Origin: Actinomycetes bacterium
Lineage (GTDB): Bacteria; Actinomycetota; Actinomycetes; Actinomycetales; Microbacteriaceae
DNA length: 5,346 nt
Direction: 5' to 3'
NCBI GenBank assembly: GCA_021793715.1
Contig: JAJYSF010000095.1
Span: forward strand, 1-5,346
Below the pieces are notes generated by a model. That model was not told where the DNA came from and ran no database searches. It saw only the letters and a program-made list of their open reading frames with translations. The position numbers and the translations under genes were made by a program. Positions within the stretch are counted from its first letter, which is position 1. The number at the start of each line of letters is the position of its first letter. Shown one piece after another: positions 1 to 5,346 of the stretch.

Positions 1-1
1 G

Positions 2-106
2 GACCTGCTGGCCCGCGGGATCCTGGCCGGCACGATCCACGACGGAGACGCCGTGAAGGTGGATGTCGCCGCCGACGGCTCGGCGCTCGCCCTCACGGGC
101 GCCTGA
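2..106 (+). CDS. clpB: C-terminal end of a Clp ATPase chaperone, probably ClpB (5' truncated)
   Basis: An open frame enters from the left edge and ends at TGA 104-106, giving 34 residues that start DLLARGILAGTIHDGDAVKV and finish ALALTGA. The pattern of a hydrophobic 'LARxILAGxIxDGDxVxVDV' stretch near the C-terminus matches the end of the D2 small domain of actinobacterial ClpB disaggregases, which use ATP to pull apart protein aggregates in the cytoplasm together with DnaK. Only this tail is visible; the Walker motifs and the rest of the protein lie outside, so the family call rests on the tail alone and a ClpC-like protein remains possible. It is convergent with the minus-strand dehydrogenase gene, only 11 bases away, and has no evident functional tie to it. 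Confidence 0.65.
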   Translation, partial: DLLARGILAGTIHDGDAVKVDVAADGSALALTGA

Positions 107-117
107 GCCGCGCGGCG

Positions 118-879
118 TCAGATCGCGGTGTAGCCGCCGTCGATGCCGAGCACCTGCCCGGTGACGTACGCGGAGGCCTCAGATCCGAGGAACAGCGCGA
201 GACCGTGCAGGTCGGCGGGGTCACCCATTCGGCCGAGGGGGATACGAGAGGTCCAGTCCCGCGCGAGCTCGGGATTCTCATCGGTGAACTGGCGCGTCAT
301 GTCGGAGAGGAAGTACCCGGGAGCGATCGCGTTCACCCGGATCCCGGAGTCTGCCCACTCGACCGCCAGCGACTTCGCGAGATGCGACACGGCCGCCTTC
401 GAGGTGTTGTAGGCCGACTGTCGCTGCGGGACGTTGACGATCGACCCCGACATCGAGGAGATGAACACGGCGCTCCCGCTCGCTCCCGTGGAGAGGAGGC
501 CGCGGGCGAAGGCCTGCGCGGCGAAGAACGTGCCGTCGACGTTCACCGCCATCACGCGGCGCCACTCGTCGGGCGAGACCTCGAGCGCGTCTTTCAACTG
601 CGTGATGCCCGCGGCGGTCACGAGAATCCGCGGCACGCCCAGGCGCTCACGCACGAGCGCGAACGCACTCTCGAGGTCGGCGGGGTCGGTGACGTCCGCG
701 TCGACGCCGATCGCGTCGACGCCATGCTCGTCTCCGAGCGCGCGCGCCACCTCGCTGGCGCCCTCCTGGACGTCGAGCAGCGCGACCGACGCACCCTGCG
801 CCGCGAAGGCCGACGCGATCGAGTGCCCGAGCCCGCGCCCGCCACCCGTCACGACGACCGGGCCGAGTGTCTGATCCAT
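118..879 (-). CDS. Short-chain dehydrogenase/reductase (SDR), probable polyol/ketose oxidoreductase, NAD(H)-type
   Basis: A 253-residue classical SDR, normal length for the family. Visible motifs: the nucleotide-binding TGGGRGLG (residues 11-18), Asp36 at the end of the second strand (typical of NAD(H) preference), a TAAG in place of the usual NNAG (88-91), and the catalytic set Asn113, Ser142 (within SSMSG), Tyr157 and Lys161 (YNTSK). The spacer between Ser and Tyr contains IVNVPQRQ and is two residues longer than in FabG, a feature I associate with mannitol/sorbose/gluconate-type SDRs. The start chosen is ATG 877-879, which has GAGGAG 5 bases upstream; a GTG at 913-915 would add 12 residues (MRRGSAATRGDQ) that cross a hairpin and have no SDR character. 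It is the last gene of the minus-strand set, 70 bases after its paralogue. The substrate is unknown; oxidation of a polyol or reduction of a ketose is inferred. Confidence 0.88.
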   Translation of the reverse strand: MDQTLGPVVVTGGGRGLGHSIASAFAAQGASVALLDVQEGASEVARALGDEHGVDAIGVDADVTDPADLESAFALVRERLGVPRILVTAAGITQLKDALEVSPDEWRRVMAVNVDGTFFAAQAFARGLLSTGASGSAVFISSMSGSIVNVPQRQSAYNTSKAAVSHLAKSLAVEWADSGIRVNAIAPGYFLSDMTRQFTDENPELARDWTSRIPLGRMGDPADLHGLALFLGSEASAYVTGQVLGIDGGYTAI

Positions 880-884
880 CTGAT

Positions 885-890
885 CTCCTC
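885..890 (-). promoter_or_regulatory. Ribosome binding site deciding the start of the last SDR gene
   Basis: GAGGAG on the minus strand, separated by 5 bases (ATCAG) from ATG 877-879. It favours this ATG over the upstream in-frame GTG at 913-915. Confidence 0.8.
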
Positions 891-895
891 TCGTC

Positions 896-913
896 GCGGC
901 GCTTCCGCGCCGC
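896..913 (-). promoter_or_regulatory. Intergenic mRNA hairpin with GGAA tetraloop
   Basis: Read on the minus strand the bases are GCGGCGC-GGAA-GCGCCGC: a perfect 7-bp G/C stem closed by a GNRA-class tetraloop. It lies between the two SDR genes, ending 5 bases before the GAGGAG of the downstream one. There is no following U-run (next come CGACGAGAGGAG), so it is not a canonical intrinsic terminator. It could stabilise or process the mRNA or modulate initiation of the last gene; the structure is seen, the role is inferred. Confidence 0.55.
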
Positions 914-937
914 ACGATTCGCTCCCTGGCTGACCGT

Positions 938-949
938 GGTCGATCGACC
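938..949. repeat. Perfect 12-base palindrome after the middle SDR gene
   Basis: GGTCGATCGACC reads the same on both strands and directly abuts the stop codon of the 950-1714 gene. The left half also pairs with GACC at 932-935, so two alternative small foldings exist. A protein-binding site is possible but its place behind a stop codon inside an operon argues for nothing specific. Confidence 0.4.
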
Positions 950-1714
950 TCACACCGCGGTGTAGCCGCCGTCGACGACGAGCACCGATCCGGTCACGAA
1001 GGACGCCGCGTCGCTGGCCAGGAAGACGACGCTCGGCGCGATCTCCTCGGGCATCGCGAACCGCTGCTGCGGGGCATCGTCGATCCAGTATTTGCGGAAC
1101 TCAGGGCGATCGACCGGGGCCATCTCGGTCTTGACGTAGCCGGGTGCCACGGCGTTGACGCGGATACCGTACGGGGCCCACTCGACCGCGAGCGATTTCG
1201 TCAGCTGGTGGACGGCGGCTTTGGAGGCGTTGTACGCCGGTTGCATCTGCGGGCGGTTCACGATGAGCCCGGACATGCTGCCGATGTTCACGATCGCGCC
1301 GCTGCCGTTTTCGCGCATGTGCGTGCCGAACGCCACCGTCGCCTTCCACAGCGCGCGGACGTTGAGATTCCACACGTCGTCCCACTCCTGGTCCGTGACC
1401 GCGAACGCCTCGTTGTGGTAGCAGGTGCCGGCGTTGTTGACGAGGGCGTCGACGCGCCCGCCGAGCCCCTCCACCGCCTCGCTCGCCATGCGCTCGACCT
1501 GAGCGTCGTCGGTGATGTCGGCCGTGATCGTGACGAACCTGTGGCCAGCCTCCGCGGCCTCTGCTGCCACGGACGCATTGCGTTCGGCACTCCGGCCGAC
1601 GATCGCGACGCGCGCTCCCGCCTCGGCGAGGCCGAACGCGAACGCCTTGCCGAGTCCCTGATTGCCGCCGGTGACGACAGCGGACCGGCCCTCCAGGCTG
1701 AAGACCGAGGTCAT
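950..1714 (-). CDS. Short-chain dehydrogenase/reductase (SDR), gluconate 5-dehydrogenase/polyol dehydrogenase-like, NADP(H)-type
   Basis: A 254-residue classical SDR. It has TGGNQGLG (residues 15-22), a Gly40-Arg41-Ser42 turn after the second strand where an Arg usually favours NADP(H), a standard NNAG (93-96), and catalytic Asn118, Ser146 (GSMSG), Tyr161 and Lys165 (YNASK). The Ser-Tyr spacer, LIVNRPQMQPA, matches that of the neighbouring SDR, and both proteins share KSLAVEWA, GIRVNA, APGY and the C-terminal DGGYTA, so they are likely ancient tandem paralogues. The start ATG 1712-1714 overlaps the TGA of the upstream MDR gene as ATGA, implying translational coupling; AAGGA lies 6 bases upstream, inside that gene. 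A carbohydrate or polyol substrate is inferred from the context and the spacer motif; precise specificity cannot be read. Confidence 0.9.
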   Translation of the reverse strand: MTSVFSLEGRSAVVTGGNQGLGKAFAFGLAEAGARVAIVGRSAERNASVAAEAAEAGHRFVTITADITDDAQVERMASEAVEGLGGRVDALVNNAGTCYHNEAFAVTDQEWDDVWNLNVRALWKATVAFGTHMRENGSGAIVNIGSMSGLIVNRPQMQPAYNASKAAVHQLTKSLAVEWAPYGIRVNAVAPGYVKTEMAPVDRPEFRKYWIDDAPQQRFAMPEEIAPSVVFLASDAASFVTGSVLVVDGGYTAV

Positions 1715-2763
1715 GGCGTGTCCTTCGTGGAGGTGGGGTAGACGATGGATTTCAGGCCGGTGGGATCTTGGTCGCTATCGAGTGCCTCGGCCACGTGATC
1801 GAGATCGAACTTTCCGGTCACGAGCGCGTCGAGATCCACCTGTCCCGTGGTGACGAGGTGGATGCCCGCGGGCCACGTGTCGGTGTATCGGAAGACACCG
1901 GTCACCGAGATCTCGAGGTTCTGGATGTGCTCGACAGGAAGCGGCATCTCAGCGTTCCCGAGCCCGACCAGCACGGCGTGCCCGGCGGGTCGCACCGCCT
2001 TGATGCCGTCGAACACGGCCCGCGGCGCGCCGCTGGCGTCGATGAACGCGTCGACGTCGAAGCCCGCCGTAGCGACGTCGATCTCACGCGGATCGAGCGA
2101 CTGCGTGGCGCCGAACTCCAGTGCGCGCTCACGACGTTCGGCGACGAGGTCTGTCACGATCACCTCGGCAGCGCCGAAGGCGCGCGCCGTCTGCGCGCAG
2201 ATCACGCCGATCGGGCCCGCCCCGGCGATGAGGACGCGCGACCCCGGCACGACGTGCGCCTTGCGCATCGTCGTGATCGCGACCGACAGCGGCTCGAGAA
2301 GTGCCGCGGCCTCGTCCGACATCGAGTCGGGGACAGCGTGGGCGAACTCAGAATCGATCACGACGTACTCCGCGAACGCGCCGTCGATCGGTGGGGTCGC
2401 GTAGAACTCCATGCGCGGACACAGGTTGTATCGACCGGCGAGGCACTCGCGGCAGCGGCGGCACGGCTTCTGTGGCTCAACCGCGACGCGCTCGCCGACT
2501 CGGGCGGCGTCGACGTTCTCCCCCACGGCGGCGATGCGCCCCGACAGCTCGTGGCCGAGGACGAGCGGCTCGTCGAGGACGAAGTCTCCGATGCGGCCGT
2601 GCCGGTAATAGTGCACGTCCGAACCGCAGATGCCGACGGCGGCGACGCGCACGAGCACCTCGCCTGGTCCTGGCTGGGGGACCGCACGCTCTTCGACGGT
2701 GAGTTCGTTCTCGCGGAGTAGCACGCTGGCGCGCATGGTCGTGGCAGGCGACGGGGTGGTCAT
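1711..2763 (-). CDS. Zinc-dependent MDR-family polyol dehydrogenase (sorbitol/xylitol dehydrogenase-like)
   Basis: A 350-residue medium-chain dehydrogenase, the usual length for sorbitol dehydrogenases. The catalytic-zinc set is visible: Cys46 (GICGSD), His71-Glu72 (GHE) and Glu157 (LLEPLSV), the arrangement found in sorbitol dehydrogenase, with Glu rather than the Cys of liver alcohol dehydrogenases. Four cysteines, 101, 104, 107 and 115, form the structural-zinc lobe. The Rossmann motif is GAGPIG (181-186), and Asp205 at the end of the next strand indicates NAD+. The expected reaction is oxidation of a secondary hydroxyl of a polyol to a ketose in the cytoplasm; sorbitol, xylitol, threitol or a similar compound would fit. 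The start ATG 2761-2763 has GAGGA 7 bases upstream; the in-frame ATG at codon 10 is an alternative but lacks as good a site. It follows the binding-protein gene by 81 bases and overlaps the next SDR by 4. Confidence 0.92.
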   Translation of the reverse strand: MTTPSPATTMRASVLLRENELTVEERAVPQPGPGEVLVRVAAVGICGSDVHYYRHGRIGDFVLDEPLVLGHELSGRIAAVGENVDAARVGERVAVEPQKPCRRCRECLAGRYNLCPRMEFYATPPIDGAFAEYVVIDSEFAHAVPDSMSDEAAALLEPLSVAITTMRKAHVVPGSRVLIAGAGPIGVICAQTARAFGAAEVIVTDLVAERRERALEFGATQSLDPREIDVATAGFDVDAFIDASGAPRAVFDGIKAVRPAGHAVLVGLGNAEMPLPVEHIQNLEISVTGVFRYTDTWPAGIHLVTTGQVDLDALVTGKFDLDHVAEALDSDQDPTGLKSIVYPTSTKDTP

Positions 2764-2770
2764 GGCGAAA

Positions 2771-2775
2771 TCCTC
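2771..2775 (-). promoter_or_regulatory. Ribosome binding site of the MDR dehydrogenase gene
   Basis: GAGGA on the minus strand, 7 bases before ATG 2761-2763; supports this start over the in-frame ATG nine codons further in. Confidence 0.7.
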
Positions 2776-2795
2776 TCGGTGGATACGGCGGTGAA

Positions 2796-2835
2796 TCCGG
2801 GCTCGCGAGGCGCGTCGGCGCCCCGTGAGCCCGGA
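2796..2835 (-). promoter_or_regulatory. Strong intergenic hairpin behind the binding-protein gene
   Basis: The arms TCCGGGCTC and GAGCCCGGA (9 bp, perfect, 2827-2835 and 2796-2804) enclose a second stem GGCGC/GCGCC (2818-2822 and 2809-2813) with loop CGAC. Between them the minus-strand RNA pairs at two more G/C positions and one G-U, leaving one A-C mismatch, so about 17 pairs close a 4-base loop. It starts 9 bases after the TAG of the binding-protein gene and ends 32 bases before the dehydrogenase start. Only UU follows, not a U-run, so full rho-independent termination is doubtful. By analogy with intercistronic structures behind binding-protein genes in other ABC operons, a 3'-end protector or partial terminator that raises binding-protein expression relative to the downstream genes is plausible; that role is inferred. 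Confidence 0.7.
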
Positions 2836-2844
2836 CGAGGCGGA

Positions 2845-3903
2845 CTATTCGCCTTGGCCCGTCAGGCCCTCGAACGCGATGTCACCGGACTCGAGGTTGC
2901 TGTTGATGAGGTCAGACAGCCCGTCGAGGAACGTCTCGCGGTCGGTGACCACGTGCTCCATCGCCTCGGGGACGTTCTCCTGCGTGATCGCGGGCATCAG
3001 ATAGACGGGGTTGAGATCGACGTCCTCGCCACGCACGATCTTGGCGGCGACGGCGACACCGGTCGCCAGCTGCACGGTGCCGTTCTGCAATGAGGTGCCG
3101 ATGAAGTCGCCGCTCTCGACGGCGCGCAGTCCGTCCTCGATGCCGTCGATGCCGACGATCGGCACATCGCCCATGTTCGCCTCGCGCAGTGCCTGCAGCG
3201 CGCCGAGGCCCATGTCGTCGTTTTGCGAGATCACGCCGTCGATGTCGTCGCCGAAGGCCGAGATCCAGTTCTTCATCTTGTTGACGGCCTCATCGCGGCT
3301 CCAGTTCGCGGTGTCCTTCGCGAGCACCTCGACGTCGGGGTGCTCCTCGAGCACCTGGTCGATCCCGGCACCGCGGTTGATCTCTCCGGAGCCGCCCAGT
3401 GGGCCCTGGAGGATGACCACGTTGCCCTCTCCCCCGAGCTCCTCCATCATCATCTCGGCCTCTTGCGCGCCCGCGGCGACATCGTCGGGCTGCACCGAGC
3501 CCGCGACCTCGTCGTTGTTGAGCGTCGCGTTGACATCGAGCAGCGGGATGTCGGCCGCGGCGGCCGCGCTCACCTGCGGCTCCAGCGTCTCCGCCTGCAC
3601 CGGCACGACGATGATCGCGTCGACAGCGGCGTTGATGTACTGGTCGACCTGGTCGGCCTGGGCGCTGACGTCCATGCCGGCGGAGTTCCACAGGATCTCG
3701 ATGTCGTTGTCCGCGGCGTAGCGGTCGATCCCCTCCTTGCCCTCCGTGATGAAGGACGACATGTCGTACACGCTCACGCCGATGGTGATGGTGTCGTCGT
3801 CGCCTGCGTTCGGATCCCCGGCGCCGCAGGCGACGAGGGCCATGGCGGCGACGGCGGCGGTGCTCGCGCCCGCGACGCCGCGGGCTTTCGAACTGAGTGT
3901 CAT
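2845..3903 (-). CDS. Sugar/polyol ABC transporter substrate-binding lipoprotein (RbsB-like, Peripla_BP_4 type)
   Basis: A 352-residue extracellular binding protein anchored to the membrane. The N-terminus has a basic start (SSKAR), a hydrophobic Ala-rich core and a lipobox LVAC with Cys26 as the lipidated residue, followed by an acidic linker (GDDDT). The mature part begins with [13 protein letters not shown], the first strand of a type I periplasmic-binding fold, and later shows [14 protein letters not shown] and [16 protein letters not shown], counterparts of the RbsB segments that bind sugar hydroxyls through Asn/Asp. The start ATG 3901-3903 is preceded by GGAGGA at 5 bases; a TTG at 3919-3921 would add six residues (MLRRNL) and would sit in front of that site, so it is rejected. 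Its permease and ATPase lie directly upstream. The ligand is probably a pentose, hexose or polyol; the dehydrogenases downstream favour a polyol. Confidence 0.92.
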   Translation of the reverse strand: MTLSSKARGVAGASTAAVAAMALVACGAGDPNAGDDDTITIGVSVYDMSSFITEGKEGIDRYAADNDIEILWNSAGMDVSAQADQVDQYINAAVDAIIVVPVQAETLEPQVSAAAAADIPLLDVNATLNNDEVAGSVQPDDVAAGAQEAEMMMEELGGEGNVVILQGPLGGSGEINRGAGIDQVLEEHPDVEVLAKDTANWSRDEAVNKMKNWISAFGDDIDGVISQNDDMGLGALQALREANMGDVPIVGIDGIEDGLRAVESGDFIGTSLQNGTVQLATGVAVAAKIVRGEDVDLNPVYLMPAITQENVPEAMEHVVTDRETFLDGLSDLINSNLESGDIAFEGLTGQGE

Positions 3904-3908
3904 GAGAT

Positions 3909-3914
3909 TCCTCC
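3909..3914 (-). promoter_or_regulatory. Ribosome binding site deciding the start of the binding-protein gene
   Basis: GGAGGA on the minus strand, 5 bases (ATCTC) before ATG 3901-3903. This is the strongest Shine-Dalgarno match in the window, fitting the high expression usual for binding proteins, and it rules against the TTG at 3919-3921. Confidence 0.85.
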
Positions 3915-3936
3915 GTAGCAATCTATGCAGGGGTGT

Positions 3937-3950
3937 GCGACGGTCGTCGC
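3937..3950 (-). repeat. Short inverted repeat between permease and binding-protein genes
   Basis: GCGAC-GGTC-GTCGC on the plus strand: a 5-bp stem with a 4-base loop (GACC in the minus-strand RNA), inside the 72-base gap before the binding-protein start. Weak structure; no U-run and no clear promoter boxes around it. Chance in such GC-rich DNA is a real alternative. Confidence 0.3.
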
Positions 3951-3975
3951 GTGTCGGAAATGGTGTCTGGTGGGA

Positions 3976-4962
3976 TCATGTGCGCCTCTTCGTCGCCCAC
4001 ACGTCGACGGAGACTGCCGCGACGATGAGCACACCCTTGATCACGTCCTGCCAGTAGGCGGGGACCGTCAGGATGTCGAGACCGTTGTTGAGGGTCTGAA
4101 TCAGGAGCAGGCCGAGCGCCGTGCCCCAGACTGTGCCGCGCCCGCCGAGCAGACTCGCGCCGCCGATGACGACGGCCGCGATGGCGTCGAGCTCGTACCC
4201 GACGCCCAATGAGGGCGAGCCCGTGATGACGCGCGAGGCGAGCATCACGCCCGACAGTCCGGCGAGCGCGCCGCTGATGGCGTAGACGCTGAAGAGGACG
4301 CGGCCGGTCTTCACGCCGGCGATGCGGGCGGCCAGCTCGTTGCCGCCGACCGCGTAGATGCGCATCCCGAACGCGGTGCGACGCATGATGATGCCGAGTC
4401 CGAGGATCCCGACGATCATGAGAATGACCGGGATCGTGAGGCCGAAGATTTCGGTGTTGGCGAGATTGCCGAACCCCGACGGGAGCCCGTTGATCGGTGC
4501 GCCGCTGCCGACGACATACGCCAGACCGGAGGCGAGCGTCAGCATTCCCAGCGTCGCGATGAATGGGGGTACTTTCATCACCGAGACGACGAAGCCGTTG
4601 ACGCTTCCGGCGCCGGCTCCCACCACCACCGCGGCGATCAGCGCGAGCCAGATCTGCTCGGGATTGGTCTTCGCCACGAGCGCACCCACCATGGAGCTGA
4701 GTGCGATCACGCTGCCCACCGACAGATCGATACCGCCGGTGAGGATGACGAGTGTCTGGCCCAGGGCGATCAGGGCGAACGGCGCAGCGGCGACGAGAAT
4801 GGTGACGACGTTGTCGACCGTTCCGAAGCGGGCGCTGCGGTAGGCGAAGAACGCGATCACGAGGAGAAGTACGATGACCATCGCATAGCGGATCGCAAGA
4901 CTCTGAAACCACGCAGTGCTGAATCGACGGCGGCTCGTGTCCACAACTGTTTCGGTGCTCAT
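3976..4962 (-). CDS. Sugar/polyol ABC transporter permease (RbsC-like, BPD_transp_2 type)
   Basis: A 328-residue integral membrane protein, the usual length for RbsC-type permeases, which form the channel in the cytoplasmic membrane as a homodimer. A basic cytoplasmic N-terminus (RRRF, 11-14) precedes a first membrane helix at about 27-44. The family hallmark GGIDLSVGS is at 76-84, followed by several hydrophobic segments. The ATPase-contact loop [20 protein letters not shown] occupies 198-217 and corresponds to the 'GGNxxAAxxxGI' coupling motif of this family. The conserved [15 protein letters not shown] segment and a last helix at [16 protein letters not shown] also fit. The start ATG 4960-4962 overlaps the ATPase stop as ATGA; AAGGA is found 9 bases upstream. 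It works with the ATPase upstream and the lipoprotein 72 bases downstream. Confidence 0.93.
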   Translation of the reverse strand: MSTETVVDTSRRRFSTAWFQSLAIRYAMVIVLLLVIAFFAYRSARFGTVDNVVTILVAAAPFALIALGQTLVILTGGIDLSVGSVIALSSMVGALVAKTNPEQIWLALIAAVVVGAGAGSVNGFVVSVMKVPPFIATLGMLTLASGLAYVVGSGAPINGLPSGFGNLANTEIFGLTIPVILMIVGILGLGIIMRRTAFGMRIYAVGGNELAARIAGVKTGRVLFSVYAISGALAGLSGVMLASRVITGSPSLGVGYELDAIAAVVIGGASLLGGRGTVWGTALGLLLIQTLNNGLDILTVPAYWQDVIKGVLIVAAVSVDVWATKRRT

Positions 4963-5346
4963 CGCTCCGTGTCCTTCCCGAGGTCCTGGGCGGTGGGTAT
5001 GGGGTTCCCCCTGGTGGTGAGGCCGCTTGACAGCCGGAAGATGCGATCCTGCACGTCGTCGGCGTGCAGCTCCTCGCGGGGCAGTTCGCCGACGATCCCG
5101 CCGCCGCGCATCACGAGCGCGCGATGCGAGAGGCTCAGGATCTCGGGCATATCGCTGGACGCCATCAGCACCGCCATGCCGCGCTGTGCGAGGTCAACGA
5201 TGATGCGGTAGATCTCGCTGCGGGCGCCGACATCGACGCCGCGCGTGGGCTCGTCGAGCAGGAGGACGTCGACGTCGCCGACGAGCCAGCGCGCGAAGAC
5301 GACCTTCTGCTGATTCCCTCCGGAGAGGGTCTCCATCTGCTGATCG
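4959..5346 (-). CDS. C-terminal part of a sugar ABC transporter ATPase (RbsA/MglA-like, two-NBD type; 5' truncated by window edge)
   Basis: The last 128 residues of an ATP-binding protein; the first complete codon is at 5343-5345 and the start lies beyond the window. The stretch begins [14 protein letters not shown], with the ABC signature LSGGN and the NQQK tail characteristic of the second nucleotide-binding domain of RbsA/MglA/XylG-type proteins. The Walker [16 protein letters not shown] with its D-loop follows. The segment MASSDMPE occupies the switch region; the usual H-loop His is Asp here (bases 5151-5153), as is common in this second, degenerate domain (SSE/DxPE). The methionine of the METLSGG segment (5334-5336) is not a start, because the homology continues upstream of it. 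The protein would power the permease it overlaps by 4 bases. Confidence 0.93.
   Translation of the reverse strand, partial: DQQMETLSGGNQQKVVFARWLVGDVDVLLLDEPTRGVDVGARSEIYRIIVDLAQRGMAVLMASSDMPEILSLSHRALVMRGGGIVGELPREELHADDVQDRIFRLSSGLTTRGNPIPTAQDLGKDTER

Noticed and set aside
880..915. N-terminal extension of the last SDR from a GTG at 913-915
   Set aside because: It would include the hairpin and ribosome binding site in the coding region and add residues not resembling an SDR start; ATG 877-879 has a well-placed GAGGAG.
205..933. Long plus-strand open frame opposite the last SDR gene
   Set aside because: Same shadow pattern (Arg-rich, low complexity); the minus strand carries a full SDR with catalytic residues.
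1768..2721. A 317-codon plus-strand open frame antisense to the polyol dehydrogenase
   Set aside because: The product is rich in Arg, Asp and His with no family signature, and the opposite strand encodes a protein with all zinc ligands and the Rossmann motif intact.
3904..3921. TTG start at 3919-3921 for the binding protein
   Set aside because: The strong GGAGGA at 3909-3914 lies downstream of it and is spaced correctly for ATG 3901-3903, which also gives a normal lipoprotein signal peptide.
3904..3975. Possible internal promoter for the binding-protein gene (TAGATT as a -10 box, TTCCGA as a -35 box, minus strand)
   Set aside because: The boxes are weak and about 28 bases apart, too far for a standard sigma-70-type promoter.
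3923..4912. A 329-codon minus-strand open frame overlapping the permease gene
   Set aside because: Its translation is Arg/His-rich with no membrane segments or recognisable motif, while the other frame gives a complete RbsC-type permease with family motifs and a start coupled to the ATPase. It is a high-GC shadow.
5151..5153. Missing H-loop histidine in the ATPase (Asp instead) as a sign of a broken gene
   Set aside because: The second nucleotide-binding domain of RbsA-type ATPases usually has a SSE/DxPE segment without the histidine, so this is normal for the family.

Overview
This is a high-GC, densely packed bacterial window that reads as an actinobacterium, possibly a Microbacterium-like member of the Micrococcales. 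The genus is inferred from GC-rich codon use and the look of the proteins; no marker gene settles it. Almost all of it is one minus-strand gene set for taking up and oxidising a sugar or sugar alcohol. The plus strand contributes only the last 34 codons of a neighbouring gene, probably the chaperone ClpB, at the left edge.

In the direction of transcription (right to left) the order is: the C-terminal end of an RbsA-type ABC ATPase (cut by the window edge at 5346), an RbsC-type permease (3976-4962), an RbsB-type lipoprotein that binds the substrate (2845-3903), a zinc-dependent sorbitol/xylitol-dehydrogenase-like MDR enzyme (1711-2763), and two related short-chain dehydrogenases (950-1714 and 118-879). 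ATPase/permease and MDR/SDR overlap by ATGA (4 bases). The other gaps are 72, 81 and 70 bases, so the six genes are probably one operon. Its promoter, regulator and any sugar kinase would lie beyond the right edge or elsewhere.

The likely logic is import of a polyol or rare sugar by the ABC transporter, followed by oxidation by an NAD-type polyol dehydrogenase and two SDRs whose cofactor-site residues suggest different preferences (Asp36, NAD-like, in one; Arg41, NADP-like, in the other). The substrate cannot be read from the sequence.

The most notable non-coding structures are a long, nearly perfect hairpin just after the binding-protein stop codon (2796-2835), a 7-bp hairpin with a GGAA tetraloop just upstream of the ribosome binding site of the last gene (896-913), and a perfect 12-base palindrome touching the stop of the middle SDR gene (938-949). 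I see no RNA genes, mobile elements or CRISPR arrays, and no non-genic stretch longer than about 80 bases. I found no convincing new kind of system; this is a well-formed member of a known type of catabolic locus with an unidentified substrate.
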